This document shows positions 23,896 to 36,127 of a stretch of DNA of 64,000 nucleotides, one piece after another (position 1 is the first letter of the stretch; each line of letters begins with the position of its first letter). The notes beneath the pieces are model-generated. The model did no database searches. It had not been told where the DNA came from and saw only the letters and a list, made by a program, of their open reading frames with translations. Source of the stretch: Castanea sativa (Eukaryota > Streptophyta > Magnoliopsida > Fagales > Fagaceae); NCBI RefSeq assembly GCF_040712315.1, contig NC_134015.1, positions 22,445,614-22,509,613 on the forward strand, given 5' to 3'. The position numbers and the translations under genes are program-made.

Positions 23896-23994
23896 TGAGA
23901 AAGTTGATTTTGATTGCTCGGCCAAAATCCTAGCCCTTTTAGAATCCAATACTTCCTCCCCTCCATCATCCTCCCATAAGCTATGTACTCGCTT

Positions 23995-25023
23995 TTACCC
24001 AACACAGGTTTTCCCACAAACCAATTTCTCATGCATGGCTACTACCCCACTCTGGAGTACTTTTTTCCATTTCGCAGGTTTTGGTTGGCCACAAGCCTGA
24101 GTAATTTTCTGGTCTCGTGTTTGCTCACGTGTTTGAGGGCACTCCAGTTTTTCTGTTACAGTTTTCTCTACCGCAATTGGTATACAATTAATTTCGTAAC
24201 TAATGGGGACATAGAATAAATCCTCACCTAGATTTTCGGCCTCAGATAATCTCCCACTCCCTGTATTTAATTTCAGTTTCTGACAGGTAGAGTCAACCGA
24301 CATGAATTCTTGGGTTGGTAACGCTATAGCAATGTCTGTTTTAGCCATTTTCTTATTTCCATTCATGTTGTTACCAGATTTTTCGGTTTTTTCATAAATG
24401 ACCAGAGCCCTCGAATTAAATTCCTCATTTTTAGCTGTCGGAGACATCATCCCAAATCGGTTGGCTTCACTGTTGCCATGATTCTGCTGTGGTGGGTTGG
24501 TTTAATGTCTCCCGTTTGTTTCACTTCTCCCTCTGTTGCCTGCTTTCGTCCCTCCCCATACAGACTCTCCCCCTTCTGTTGTATCAGTGTGGAGTAAACA
24601 CTCCTTTGATTCAATGCCAAGCATGCCACACCTGAAACACAGCCTAACCAGACGCTCATATTTAAAAGCCACCAGGACTTTCTCTCCTTCTGGACTGACT
24701 ACTGTGTCAAAATATTGTTGACTGTAAAGATCAAATACAGAAGAAGAAGATAGATGCAAGCAGCTCAAGCTAACAAAAGATGAAGAGTATTTGAAGATGT
24801 TGACTCAGGCAGAGATGCAGAGCATCAAAACAGAGCATTGGAAGAATTATAGTTGTTCTAACTATACGACAGTGGTAGCTAATACGACCTGTAGTTCACA
24901 ATTAGTTCAATTAGAAGCTGTATATATGAACACGTGTAATGATTTGATTGGTTGTAGGTGTTAGATCCGTATAATGTGGAGTTAGTTAGAAGTTAGTTAT
25001 TTCAGTCTTTGTATCAGTCCTGG

Positions 25024-25054
<31 letters not shown>

Positions 25055-25640
25055 CTTTTACATTCACTTTCTAATTAATGCAATTGAATGAAAGTTTTTC
25101 TTCAATCTTGCTTTTCTCTCTAGCTTGTTCTCTCTCTCTTTCTGGTTTACTTTCCTAGCTCTCTGTTTTCTTACACACTGGGCCGCCATGTCAAAGGGGT
25201 TTCTTCTAGGGAATTTCAATACGAATCCGTAAGAAACGGGCTTGGTCTGATGCAATAGCTTTACAATCCACTTCCACCACCCAGCCTAAGCCACTTTTGA
25301 TATCCTTCCTCACCTCTTCATTAATAAGGTCAAATGGTATTCTGTATTCCCCACACCTGAACCCAAATTGGGATAGTTGTAAACTTAACTGATCAAGCTG
25401 TCATGCCCTCCTCCCAGCATCGAAGCACCAATAGATGATTGTCGAAGCTCTAAGGGCCATTGCTATAACCCACTGTATTTGACTTTCCATAGAAAATTTG
25501 AACTGGAATAACTTGTCTCCCACATCTACAATTTTATGATCATTCCCCATCATCCGAACGGACCGTAGTAAATTCTTTGCTGCGCGTATATTGAGAGGAC
25601 GGGTGGTAAGGAATTTTTCCAGGGCTAAGACAAACTATTA
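23995..25640 (-). pseudogene. LINE ORF1 (DUF4283-type with zinc knuckle), split by a solo LTR
   Basis: From 25640 down to 25176 the minus strand encodes KFLTTRPLNIRAAKNLLRS and FQFKFSMESQIQWV blocks, matching the N-terminal half of plant L1 ORF1. After the solo LTR it resumes at about 24700 with VAFKYERLVRLCFRCG and a decayed knuckle (C-x2-C present, His missing, final Cys present), then a polar C-terminal tail (24450-23995). ORF1 proteins bind LINE RNA. Several stops are present. Confidence 0.75.
24705..25175 (+). repeat. solo LTR (copia-type) inside LINE ORF1
   Basis: 471 bp, TGTCAAAATATTG...TTTTCTTACA, flanked by TACTG (24700-24704) and CACTG (25176-25180). Comparison with the uninterrupted LINE at 50.6-51.8 kb (TCTCC.TC.GG.CTG.CTACTG) shows continuous LINE sequence on both sides. 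It contains (TA)n at about 25027-25051 and a pyrimidine-rich end typical of copia LTRs. Confidence 0.75.
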
Positions 25641-26246
25641 GCCCTTCCACAGGGAAAGAGTGATAGAAGTAAGCTCATCTTACGTGGAAGAAAAGCTCCT
25701 ACAAGGAGGAGAAAAAAAGATAACGGTTCAATATTTTTTAAACCTTGCAAGCTTTGTCAGGTCCTTTCATATATTACCTCTCTATTTACTTAATTTTAAG
25801 CTCTCATCTCAGGTGAATGCTAGACAGCTAGTTCTATATAGTATTTGAAATTTGAAATTATTTATTATTATTATTTGGTCCAACAATAGATTTATATATA
25901 TGGGCTTTAACCACTAACAATTAATTTACATTTTAATTTAATGAACATATGTGTTGGAAATATGTTAGCCCAATAGCATAGGTCCAAGGTCAATCCTTCT
26001 ATGTATGCAAGCCAAGTCTCTTACTTGCACTAGAAGTCTATTAGATTAGGGTTTAGCCTACTGTATATACTTATGTTATATTTATTGTAATACAAGATTT
26101 GTACTACACTCATATATTACATATGTAACCTTTATGGGTTTCCTTTACGGACGTATGCCGTTAGGCTGAACCACGTAACTCTCTTGTATTCTATACTTTA
26201 TGCTTTCAATTCTGTATTTATACTAGCATATTCAACATGGTGCATC

Positions 26247-29200
26247 CAGTGGCAGAGCCACTTGAGGATTGAGGGGAGCCTTAGCCCCCCCAAAATTTTT
26301 GAAAAAAATTAATTTTTTTTGGAAATATCCTAAATAATTTGAAAATTCTTAAATAACTTTATCATTTTGGTCCAATACTTGATAATATACATATATTTTA
26401 TAAGAAAGTCTCAAAATAAACACAATTTTCATTTAAATAAAGTAAAATCCACAAATACATGTCAACAAATTACAATAATTACACATTCAAAATCTTTAAA
26501 ATGAACACATAAGTATTTTAACAATTACCTCAACAAATAAAAGGGAAAAATTCTAATTTTTATCCCAACACATTTAAGGCTTACTTGTACACAGTAGAAA
26601 AATTGAAAAGTTTGAAACTTTGTCTCTCCCACACGGCCACACAGTTGCAGTCTTGCAGAAATAATCTCTCTCTCTCTCTCTCTCCCCCCCCCCCCCGGTT
26701 GAGGACTTGGCCTTTGCATCCTTCTTTTTTTTCTTCTTTCAAACTTTCAGTTCGTTCTCTTTTGCCTTCTTCTCACGACTGCATTTGCCTTCTTCTTCTT
26801 CTCTCTTTTTTTTTCTTTTTTTTTTTCTTTCTTTTTTAATCTTTTTAGATTTTAGTACTTTGCTTTTCATCCCTTTGTTTAAAAAGTAAAAGTTTTGTCC
26901 CTTTGTTTAAAAGTAAAAGTTTTGCAGTAGTGTAGTGTATTATGTACTCAATTTAGACAAGAAAGAATGACTCAATTTTGTCCCTTTGTCATTGTCATTG
27001 TCAGTGACTCATTACCGTAGGACCTTCAATTTGTGACTCAGGAGCCGTTTGGTACTGTTGTTCTAGTAACGTTGATTGTATTTTTTGGAAATACGTGTGA
27101 GTGAAAAAGTGTATGGAAATACGTGTAATATTGTTTAAACACTGAAAACTATTACTCAAAATACCCTACCAAACAGCCCATCAATTTGTGAAGCTTCCTT
27201 GCTTGTGCAGTGTGCAAACCATCACCAGAGACGGCAAAACCAACAGGCACAGATCCTCCCGCACCACCACTGGCACCGACCGATGGAGTCGATGCCAGCA
27301 ATCGGAACGCAAATGGAGCTCCGATGTTGGTGCAGTGATGACATCGAAGATGCAAAGCACGCACCGAATGAGAGTCGAATCGAACTGATACAAACAGGCA
27401 TAGAGAAATAGTTTCAGTTCAGATCTGGGATACGGTGTCGTTTAGGCGTGTTCATTTTAAATTTTTTTACTAAACATCATCGTATTGGGTTATTATAAAA
27501 ATAAAAATAAAAACAAAACGACACTGTTTTATGTAGGTTTTCAGATACACGACCTTAGTGACCTCACTATAAATTCACTCTTAACTCTCTCATAACCCTT
27601 AACTCTCTCTTTCACTCTAGCCAGTCGCCTCTAGCTCTGGCCATCTCACCGGCCTGATTCACACCTCGCAGCAGCAACAGCTCACTGTGGGCCCGCTGCA
27701 AACCACGGTAAGCCATCATCCCCTTTCCTCTTGGCTAGACAGTGGACACGCATCATTGTTAATTTATAGTTATTAGCAGCAGATTCCTTCTTGCTCTCTT
27801 GCTTATAGTTATAAATTTATAATGCTTGTCAGTTTAGTTAATTTATACCGTGCAGTTAATTTATTTAGTTAGTTAGTTTAGTTAATTTATACCATGTAGT
27901 TTTATAATGCTCTCTTGCTTTAGTTGCTTATAGTTAATGCTTGTCAGTTTAGTTTTTATCAATTTTTCAGCATTATTTGTCACAAACTCACAGTCTACTA
28001 AGTAGTACGCACTAACGTTTTTTTTTTCTTCAACATTTTAATTTTTGAGGGAGACGAGATTTTGAGAGTTCACGCTTATCCTTCACCGAGAGGTAATCAC
28101 TAAACACTCACTATATTCAACATTATGATTTTAAATTTTTAATACTTAGTAACAACTGTTTTAAGTTTATATATAATTATATATAAAATTAGCTTTTATT
28201 TTATATTTATTCGATATAAATATAAAATAAAAGCTTATTCTCTAGTTCTGAATTGTTGTTAATATTAGTGACATGAATTGTTGAGTAATGATTAATGATT
28301 GTTAGTCTGTTATTGTTGCCTTGTTGTAACTAAACTGATTAATTATTGCTATTATTGAATCTGGTTGTGACATTCATTGATTGAGAGTGAGCTATTTGAT
28401 TGTATATGCTAATTATACCTGTAAATGTTATTGGTAGTGGACTTTTCACTAATGGCAGTTATTTAGGTATTCATAGGTGAGATTATTATTGAGGATACAA
28501 GCAATTAGCATTCTTTTGCCTAAATGCTAATTGAGTTTGCATATCTTTCTTTTGGCACTTGTGGACAGTGACAAATGGTTCTATAATACGTTATTAAGTG
28601 GATACATTAACGCTTGTTGTTATTAACATTGACACACACAGTGACACTAATGATATTATATGCTACATGATAGTATTTTGGAAGTTGAACTCTTATTGAG
28701 GCAATTTCAAAATATTTTTGCATGGTGAATGAAATGAAAAAATTTGGATCATTATGTGAACAGATTTTTTTGCACTGGTTTTGCACAGGTTTTGGAATAT
28801 GCTTTTGTTTTGACTTTTCTTTTGCTTCTAATTTATGTGTGACTAGATTTTTGATGGCTTGCTAAAAAAAAAAATTGTATTTACTTGAAATCTTAAACAG
28901 TTTGATATATTAATATTGGTCTTGAAAGCCCAATTTTTTTATTATTAAAAAAACAGTATTTTTTTAATATTTCAAACCGACCAAACTGACTAAACCACAC
29001 CGCTTTAGGTTGGAAAACCAACCCTAGGCGGTGTACATCGGTTCCAATTATGAAAAAATCGATCTCTATTGGTTCGGTAATAAATTTGGAAAAAAACTGC
29101 CCCTCCCGAACCACGCACACCCCTTGCGCAATAATCTATCTATGCCTCTAAGACTGGCTGACCCATAAGTTTTTAACACCTTCCAAGTATTTGTATTTTC

Positions 29201-29442
29201 TTTGTTTTAATTTTAATTTTAATTTTATTTTCATTGCGTTCTTTTTTAAATTCCTTCTAATATATTATTTATTATTGTAATAATCAAGATATTATAAACA
29301 ATATATACACATGTATTTAGTTGTTGTTTATTATATTTTTTTATGTATTGACATTTGAATGATTGTTTAATTTTAACTAAATATACTTTTGTTCATACAT
29401 ATTTAGTTATGAAATATTGTACATTACTATTTTACATTTCAT

Positions 29443-29473
<31 letters not shown>

Positions 29474-29527
29474 ATATATATATATATATATGGCCTCCCC
29501 AAATATAAATTCCTAGCTCCGCTGCTG
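26247..29527. mobile_element. 3.3-kb hAT-type element inserted in a solo LTR
   Basis: Ends CAGTGGCAGAGCCA and, reverse complemented, CAGCAGCGGAGCTA (about 10 of 14 identical) flanked by GGTGCATC (26239-26246) and AGTGTATA (29528-29535), a decayed 8-bp duplication. The split LTR confirms the boundaries. The interior has (CT)n then about 13 C (26665-26696), a MITE (27037-27180), a CT-rich leader-like stretch with GTAAGC- and GTAATC-type donors (about 27600-28090), and (AC)n(TA)n at 29442-29491. No transposase ORF was recognised. Confidence 0.65.
27037..27180. mobile_element. MITE with GGAGCCGTTTGGTA / TACC.AAACAGCCC ends
   Basis: Inverted ends GGAGCCGTTTGG and GGGCTGTTTGG; TCAATTTGTGA occurs at 27026-27036 and again at 27181-27191, an 11-bp direct repeat. 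The repeat length would suit a Mutator-like origin, the TIR motif a hAT origin; undecided. Contains two copies of GGAAATACGTGT. Confidence 0.65.
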
Positions 29528-29557
29528 AGTGTATAAATGCTAATATTTAAAAATATG

Positions 29558-30282
29558 TATTATAGTGGTCATGTCAAAATGGTACATCATATTTACCGGA
29601 ATCGAAAATATATCATTTGTTTGACCAATCTGAAATAGTTTTCAGTATGAAATTGACTCCCATCAAAATTGGTAAATAAATACATTAATGTCGGTGGAAT
29701 TCATAAAAAAAAAATTTGGTATCCCTGTTTTATATACTTCGTATTGTAGGTAATTTTGACACACAGAAGACAAATCCTTTTATACCATAGTAATTTCCCA
29801 GAGCAAAAGTGTTCTATAAATAGACAAAAGATGAAAGTTAGGCATAAAAAATTAAAGCAACTCTACGGGTGGAATGATAATTATAAAATTGCAAAAATTT
29901 TATTGTTTATAAAATTTACTGCACCAGTAAACTTTTTCTCATAAGGCTTTTTTTTCCCCTTTTCCTAGATTCTCGAGAGTTATTTATATATAAGTATCAT
30001 AATTTTTTTTATACAAGGTAGAAATTCTATTCTAGCCTAATCTATGTGTATGTGTGTGAAAATCCCGCCTAGAGATTTGAACCCTAACCCTTATCCCCCA
30101 CACCCCATAAGCACTAATACTTATGGAGTGACCATTGTACCAAGGGTGTGCGGTGGTATAAGTATTGAAGGATACCATTCGTACCTAAGCCCAAAATAGG
30201 GAGGGAATAGGCCCAACGAGCTAAAGACAATGAATTTGTAGAGAATGGGTTTAAAATCTAGGTTCTAATGAGTTTGTATATC
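29558..30282. other. no gene seen; repeat-derived sequence
   Basis: At about 30060-30170 the string GATTTGAACCCTAACCC...CCCCATAAGCACTAATACTTATGGAGTG resembles the end of a dispersed plant repeat. Otherwise AT-rich with no ORF of note. Confidence 0.5.
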
Positions 30283-30287
30283 AATTG

Positions 30288-31221
30288 TGTAAAGTTTTTT
30301 AGACCCCTTAAACCACAATTGGATTAACCTAGTTATTTAGCCAAGTTATCAACTTAGGTAAAATATGCAAATCTAGGTTAACACAATCATATAATCATAT
30401 CATGTAAAGTAACGAAAATATAAAGAACACAATGATATGATGATCCAGGAAAACTAAACCGGAAAAACCTGAGAAGGATTTGACCTAGCTATTCTCAAGG
30501 TAAAACAGCAAATCCACTATGAAAGAATTGAAGTTTGTACAATAGTAACTTAGACCACTAACATCCTATTGCTACCCACCAGTAGAAAACTTACTGACAC
30601 AACCACGTGCAAGCTTCGAGATCACAGACTCCTTCTTTCTTAGATTCTCCAGCAAGTACAAGCACTCCCGCTTGTATATCTTTAAGCTCTTGAATCTGCA
30701 ACTGAATTGATCACCAAACTATTGACATCCATCAATATCTTGATAACCCTAAGTGTATGTGAAGGCAAACACCTCTAGATCTCACAAAAGATTCACACAC
30801 ACACACAGAGCATAAAGAGCCACTTTAGAGAGCTTTTGGGTGCAAAACCCTAGATCCACACAAGATGCACTCTAATCTCTCTAAAAAGCTCTAAAAAACC
30901 CCTCTAAGGTTAGCCTATAATGTCCTTAAAATACTAGAAAAAATGGCTCGCGATTTGGGCTTCAAACGGTCATGTTATAGGCTTTTTACGTTTGCTGATT
31001 TTTGCTGATTTGCAACTTTCGATCAATTGAATCTAATTTTTGATCGATCGAACACTGTAGCAATTGAATAGTAATTTCCTACAATTACTTGATTCCAAAC
31101 TTAATTTAAACCAAACTTTGAGCAAGTCTAAACCTAGACTAAATGTTTTGATCATGGTTTGCCAACACAATACACATTGAAAGTTCTAATACATTAGTCC
31201 CTAAGGTCTTAGAACCTAACA
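30288..31221 (-). repeat. 3' LTR (934 bp)
   Basis: On the minus strand it begins TGTTAGGTTCTAAGACC and ends AAAACTTTACA. It differs from the 5' LTR by scattered substitutions and small indels. CGATC-type motifs (TTTTTGATCGATCGAAC) lie at about 31037. Confidence 0.92.
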
Positions 31222-31793
31222 ATCTCCCCCTTTGGAAATCCGTGACAAAACACATCACAAACATGAAATGCTCAAAGTTACAAAAAGCCCAATCAGATTT
31301 AAAAAGCCCTAAACACAATTCAACCTAACCACTATCTATCAGTTGCAAGTGTAGACAGCAGCCACAACGGAATTAACCTGTATATTCCTGAAACACTCAA
31401 CAAACGCATAAACGCATGTGTGGAAAATACAAGTAAACCAATATGAAACACAATATAAAAACAGAAGTAAACTAACTCTCCCCCTAAGTTAGATACATCA
31501 AAGAGTTTTTATATTCTCCCCCTTTCAAAAACAAATTCAACTCCCCCTAAAAAAAAACAAACAAGATTCCCATAAATATTTCATCTATTGCTCCCCCTTT
31601 TTGTCACGTATTGACAAAGACAACTCAATCAAAGAGTAAACAGAAAACATATGTAACAAAGGATAAGAGAAAATAGAGAATAAAGGGAACACAAAACAAT
31701 TCAACTCTATAGAAAATAGAGACAACTCCTCCAATGAAGAATAACAACTCCCCCTATGACCAACAAAGGTTTAAAAAAAACTTTTCTCCCCCT
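31222..31793 (-). repeat. primary and reiterated polypurine tracts
   Basis: On the minus strand AAAGGGGGAGA abuts the 3' LTR (31223-31233). Further TAGGGGGAG, AAAGGGGGAG or TAGGGGGAGT tracts occur near 31476, 31514, 31541, 31591, 31747 and 31785, seven in all within 570 bp. Known for Sireviruses. Confidence 0.85.
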
Positions 31794-33615
31794 ATAAAAA
31801 TAGAAAAAACAAAACAAGTTTTGGGAAGAACAGTTTTTGGGAAAATTTAGGAGGTGGGGGAAATAAAAAACAAACAAACCTAACTTAAAAAAATTAAGTT
31901 GAGGATACACATGAAGAAAAATATTCTCTTTTTCAATAAATGCAAACTTGACACTGTGTGACACATAAACAGATGCATAAGTAGAGAAAAATATTTGCAC
32001 ATTGATTATCCATCATATCTCTTAAGAAAAATATTTTCTATAGTTCACACATAAAAATAGCATATACTAGAAAGTACAAAGGACTCAAAAATTAATCAAT
32101 CAATTTTTAAATCAAGTTGAGTACCCAATTTAGCAAAATGTATGCATGTTATGTGTGAAAATAATGAGAGATATGCTACAAAACTGCAAGATGGATACAA
32201 AAATCAATGCAATGAATGTGAATCCTAAACACAAATAATGCATGAAAAAAAATTTGGTCAAATACTTAAAAACTGAAAATTTCAGTTTCGATCGGTCGAG
32301 CATCGATCGAATATCAATCGAGCCAGGCAGATTCAAACCAAAATTTTTATTACAATTTTGATCGGTCGAGAAACAGCTTCAATCAATCGAAAATCTGGAA
32401 AACTTAAATTTTTGAAAAACAGAGCAATTTTATGTAGAAACTCCTCAAAGCATAATATTTCATGAATGAAATGCATGAGTATAAGATTAAATTTTTTTTC
32501 AAAAACACATGAATTCAACCTAGATCTTTAAAAACAAAGATATTCAAACTCTTAACCATATTTTGCATAAAACACCATAGAACACATAATCTTGGATGGC
32601 CACAACAAGATCACACCCAATAGCATGTACCAAGTTTAGCAAGAGTAACTTGTGTAGTGTGTGCAACTAGCAAAAGCTTGAGATACATGTGAGGTGATAT
32701 GTAGATAGTAATCAATCACAATTTCTACAAAATCCATCACATATAGTTAAAAGAGACTATCCCTTAAAGAGTTACTTCCTATAACTCTCACATCTCCTAG
32801 AAAACAAGCTTGCAATTATGTAAGTTTCTTGATTTGCCTCATAATATACACACAAATTTTAATTGTTCAAAAACTTATTAAATAAATAGCCGAGATAATG
32901 TACACACCAATTTTATTTGATTGATTTAATTATAGTCCAATAATGTACACACCAATTTTATCATTAATCTAAGGCTACACCTTATATTCTTTTTGTGCAT
33001 GTGCTACACTTTCTCGAGTAGAAAATCATACGATATGCACTAAGGTGTTCATGATTGGCTAGTAAACAGTGGTGAGATAGTTATTTATACCTTTCTCATT
33101 AAGATCAAGTCCGACAATCAAAGGCATGTGACTTCAAGATCAAGACAAAGTGATCAAAAACTATAAACATCTTCCCACACAACATGCACTACAAAGCTCA
33201 AACTAGTAAAGTGCAATAGAATAAGTTCATCCAAGCTAAACAAAGTACATAAACAAGTTATGTAAAAATACTATGGTCAACCTCAATTACATATCCATGA
33301 TGTGTAATACAAAAGAAATAAAAATCTTTTTGGTTTAAAAAAAAAAATTTATGACCAAAACTAAAAGCACACATTATGCTAAATGATTAAGATGCAAAAA
33401 CAATGCATGACAATGCTTAACTAAGCTATAGAGGGTACGCAAACAAGAAATATCAATGTTTTAATTAATCCATGAGTACATGTACAAACTAGTACATACT
33501 CACACAAAATCAGAAATAGCTTAGCACATACTATTCAAGTTTCTCCACAATGTCAAGCATGTTCTAAATCAAGAGAGAGATATTATAACTCATGTAATCC
33601 TCAAGAAAAATAAAA
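31794..33615. other. non-coding internal region of the Sirevirus-type element
   Basis: AT-rich, no ORF with family similarity. Two patches of TCGATCGGTCGAG-type motifs (about 32286-32325 and 32358-32392) resemble the LTR palindromes. Confidence 0.6.
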
Positions 33616-33639
33616 CTAGACACAAAATAAAATATTTTT

Positions 33640-34664
33640 TTCTTTTTGAAATTTTTCAATGTTTTTGGATTTTTGTTTTTGAAAAAAAAAAAAAAACCTA
33701 GGAAAACAACTTAGAGAATCTTTTCTCACCCATATAGCACGAGTCTTCAGCTTTGTAGGTGAAAATCCATGAGAAGCAGAATGTATTTGAGGGATTACAC
33801 CAATCTTCTGAGAAAGACTAAAATCCTGCAATTTCCTTTCACAAGCCAACAAGCTTAAATTTTTCAAAAGCATATGAAACAATTTATTTGGACTTATTGC
33901 AGGAGAAATATCATCACATATCCTAGATTGAAATACAGAATGTTTCAATTTTAATTTATGAAAATTAGAACAAATGTGACCGGAGACACCACAAAAGTGA
34001 CAAACAGGAACAAATTTAGGAACATCAATATTCCTAACAGCAAATCTAGTCTCAGATTTTGGTTTTTGCCTCAACAAAGAACAATTTGGTCTAATATGAC
34101 TAAAAACACCACAAAGATGACAAGTAGGCACAAAAACAGATTTATTATGCCCTCTAACAGTAGGTTTAGACGTAGGTTTAGAAATTTCAGCGTCTACATT
34201 AGAACTTTTACCTTTGTCTAACCTAGCAAAATAAGCATTTTCTTTATTATTCCCTTGAAATGAGGGATATAAAATTTTTCAGTTTTAGGTTTAAGAGAAA
34301 CAGAAACACTTCTTTTATCAACAGCAGGCTTGGTACTAGTCAAATTTTCAAATTTAGCTTTAGATTCAACTAACTCTTGTTCCAAACTTTTCATATTCTC
34401 ATCTTGAGAGGAAATTTGATTTCTCAAAAATTCATTATTTTTATTAGATTCATCTAATCTCACAATTAATTCCTCTTTCTCAAGATTAGCCAATTTTAAC
34501 TCTTCCTTGAATTTCTTAGCAATTTTCAAAGATTTAGATAATTCCTTACGAAGAGTTTCATAGGCATCAATAAAATCAACAGAAACAACAGTGTCCTTTT
34601 TATTCAAATCATCACAATAAAAAACAGTAAGACACTTAAAATTATCCATGATAACAGGATTCAA
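33640..34664 (-). pseudogene. gag C-terminal region: coiled coil plus two zinc knuckles
   Basis: From 34664 the minus frame shows a long Lys/Glu-rich coiled coil (RKELSKSLKIAKKFKEEL, EKEELIVRLDESNKNNEF, continuing to about 34380). After one single-base frame change near 34250 it continues into two CCHC knuckles: CHLCGVFSHIRPNC (about 34129-34088) and CHFCGVSGHICSNF (about 34010, last Cys replaced by Phe). The conserved SHGFSP / WVRKDSL block ends near 33720. The N-terminal gag core is missing: the ORF begins almost directly after the primer site. Likely a truncated RNA-binding Gag. The pattern of widely spaced knuckles fits Sirevirus Gag. Confidence 0.75.
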
Positions 34665-34708
34665 GGATCAGCTCAGAGATCAAAAGATCTACAACAAATG
34701 AGCTACCT

Positions 34709-34720
34709 ACTCTGATACCA
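34709..34720 (-). other. primer binding site (initiator Met-tRNA type)
   Basis: The minus strand reads TGGTATCAGAGT, the standard plant copia primer site, two bases after the 5' LTR end TTTACA. Confidence 0.92.
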
Positions 34721-34722
34721 CT

Positions 34723-35663
34723 TGTAAAGTTATTTAGACCCCTTAAACCACAATTGGATTAACCTAGTTATTTAGCCAAGTTATTAACTTAGGTAAATTA
34801 TGCAAATCTAGGTTAGCACAATCATATAATCATATCATGTAAAGCAGCAGAAATATAAAAAACACAATGATATGATGACCTAAGAAAACCAAACCGGTAA
34901 AAAACCTAGGGAGGATTTGACCTAGCTATCCTCAAGGTAAAATAGCAAATCCACTATGAAAGAATTGAAGTTTGTACAATAGCGACTTAGACCACTAACA
35001 TCCTATTGCTACCCACCAGTAGAAAACTTACTGACACGACCACGTGCAAGTTCCGAGACCACGGACTCCTTCTTTCTTGGATTCTCCAGCAAGTACAAGC
35101 ACTCCCGCTTGTATATCTTTAAGCTCTTGAATCTGCAACTGAATCGATCACCAAGCTCTTGACATCCATCAATATCTTGATAACCCTAAGTGTATGTGAA
35201 GGCAAATACCTCTAGATCTCACAAGAGATTCACACACACACAGCATAAAGAGCCACCTTAGAGAGCTTTAGGGTACAAAACCCTAGATCCACACAAGAGG
35301 CACAAGATGCACTCTAATCTCTCTAAAAAGCTATAAAAAAACCGCTCTAGGGTTAGCTTATAATGTCCTTTAAATACTGAAAAAAACGGCTCGCGATTTG
35401 GGCTTCAAACGGTCAAGTTATGGGCTTTTTACGTTTGCTGATTTTTGCTGATCTGCGATTTTCGATCGATCGAATCTAATTTTCGATCGATCGAACACTG
35501 TAGCAATTGAATAGTAATTTCCTACAATTACTTGATTCCAAACTTAATTTAAACTAAATTTTGAGTAAGTCTAAACCTAGACTAAATGTTTTGATCATGG
35601 TTTACCAACACAATACACATTGAAGTTCTAATACATTAGTCCCTAAGGTCTTAGAACCTAACA
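34723..35663 (-). repeat. 5' LTR (941 bp)
   Basis: Begins TGTTAGGTTC and ends TAACTTTACA on the minus strand. It contains two TCGATCGATCGA palindromes (about 35462 and 35483); the 3' LTR retains only one well. Confidence 0.92.
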
Positions 35664-35668
35664 AATTG

Positions 35669-36127
35669 TAATGGTTCAAGATCTCTATAGAACAAAGATG
35701 AAGCAGATTCATATAATGAAAATCGTCCTTGGACTCAATCCAAGGAGGCTAGTTCTTCTATATATCTCACTTAAGGACAGTTTACAAATATTATTCTTTA
35801 GTCTACAGTGTTTTTCTCTAATTCCTCCCGATCTCCCATTCTGGGAGTCTCCTCTCCCTTTTATACCATCCTTCCTCCTCTCTCTACCCTACACGTATGG
35901 ATCAAATTGCTAGCCTAGATACTTGTCTCATCAGCACCTTCCTGAAGTCTTTGAAAATAGCTGTAAGGCTGAACCTTGCTGCTCAGGCATCACTTCCTTA
36001 TTAATGCGGTCAGAGAATTAGTTACAGAGCATTCAATGCGATGATAGCAGCTTTTTCTCTAGATATTTCATAGTCTTTCCTTGTCATGTGCTCTTACAAT
36101 ATATATCCTTACCTACAAGATCATCTA
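35669..36127. other. unassigned sequence between elements
   Basis: No gene or terminal repeat recognised. Pyrimidine-rich stretch around 35815-35890. Confidence 0.5.

Larger units (their letters stand above)
22440..25700 (-). mobile_element. L1-type LINE, 3' truncated, with two nested insertions
   Basis: On the minus strand ORF1 (25640 to about 23995) is followed by the start of ORF2 (endonuclease, 23115-22455). RT is missing; the end abuts the Sirevirus LTR. A solo LTR (24705-25175) and a hAT-like repeat (23116-23895) interrupt it. The same LINE family is present at 50650-51860. Confidence 0.8.
25952..29552 (+). repeat. solo LTR (about 312 bp) split by a hAT element
   Basis: Starts TGTTGGAAATATGTTAGCCC; left part to 26246, right part from 29536 (AATGCTAATATTTAAAA) after removing the hAT and its duplication. 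Flanked by ATATG on both sides (25947-25951 and 29553-29557). It is the same family, opposite orientation, as the LTRs of the 43746-45652 element (shared TTAGCCCAATAGCATAGG and AAGAGACTTAGCTTG-type blocks). Confidence 0.8.
30288..35663 (-). mobile_element. complete non-autonomous Sirevirus-type copia element
   Basis: Two near-identical LTRs (30288-31221 and 34723-35663), TG...CA ends, a primer site two bases inside the 5' LTR, a polypurine tract abutting the 3' LTR, and a perfect 5-bp target duplication AATTG (30283-30287 and 35664-35668). The internal 3.5 kb carries only a gag C-terminal region with zinc knuckles and a polypurine-rich tail. Protease, integrase, RT and RNase H are absent, so it must have moved using proteins from a relative. 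LTR similarity and the perfect duplication suggest recent insertion. Confidence 0.92.

Noticed and set aside
27152..27411. Several overlapping frames of about 70 codons on both strands
   Set aside because: None starts with a recognisable domain and they lie inside a hAT element; a small GC-rich patch keeps all frames open.
34711..34725. Stand-alone tRNA fragment (TGATACCA)
   Set aside because: It is the primer binding site next to an LTR, not a tRNA gene; no cloverleaf arms around it.
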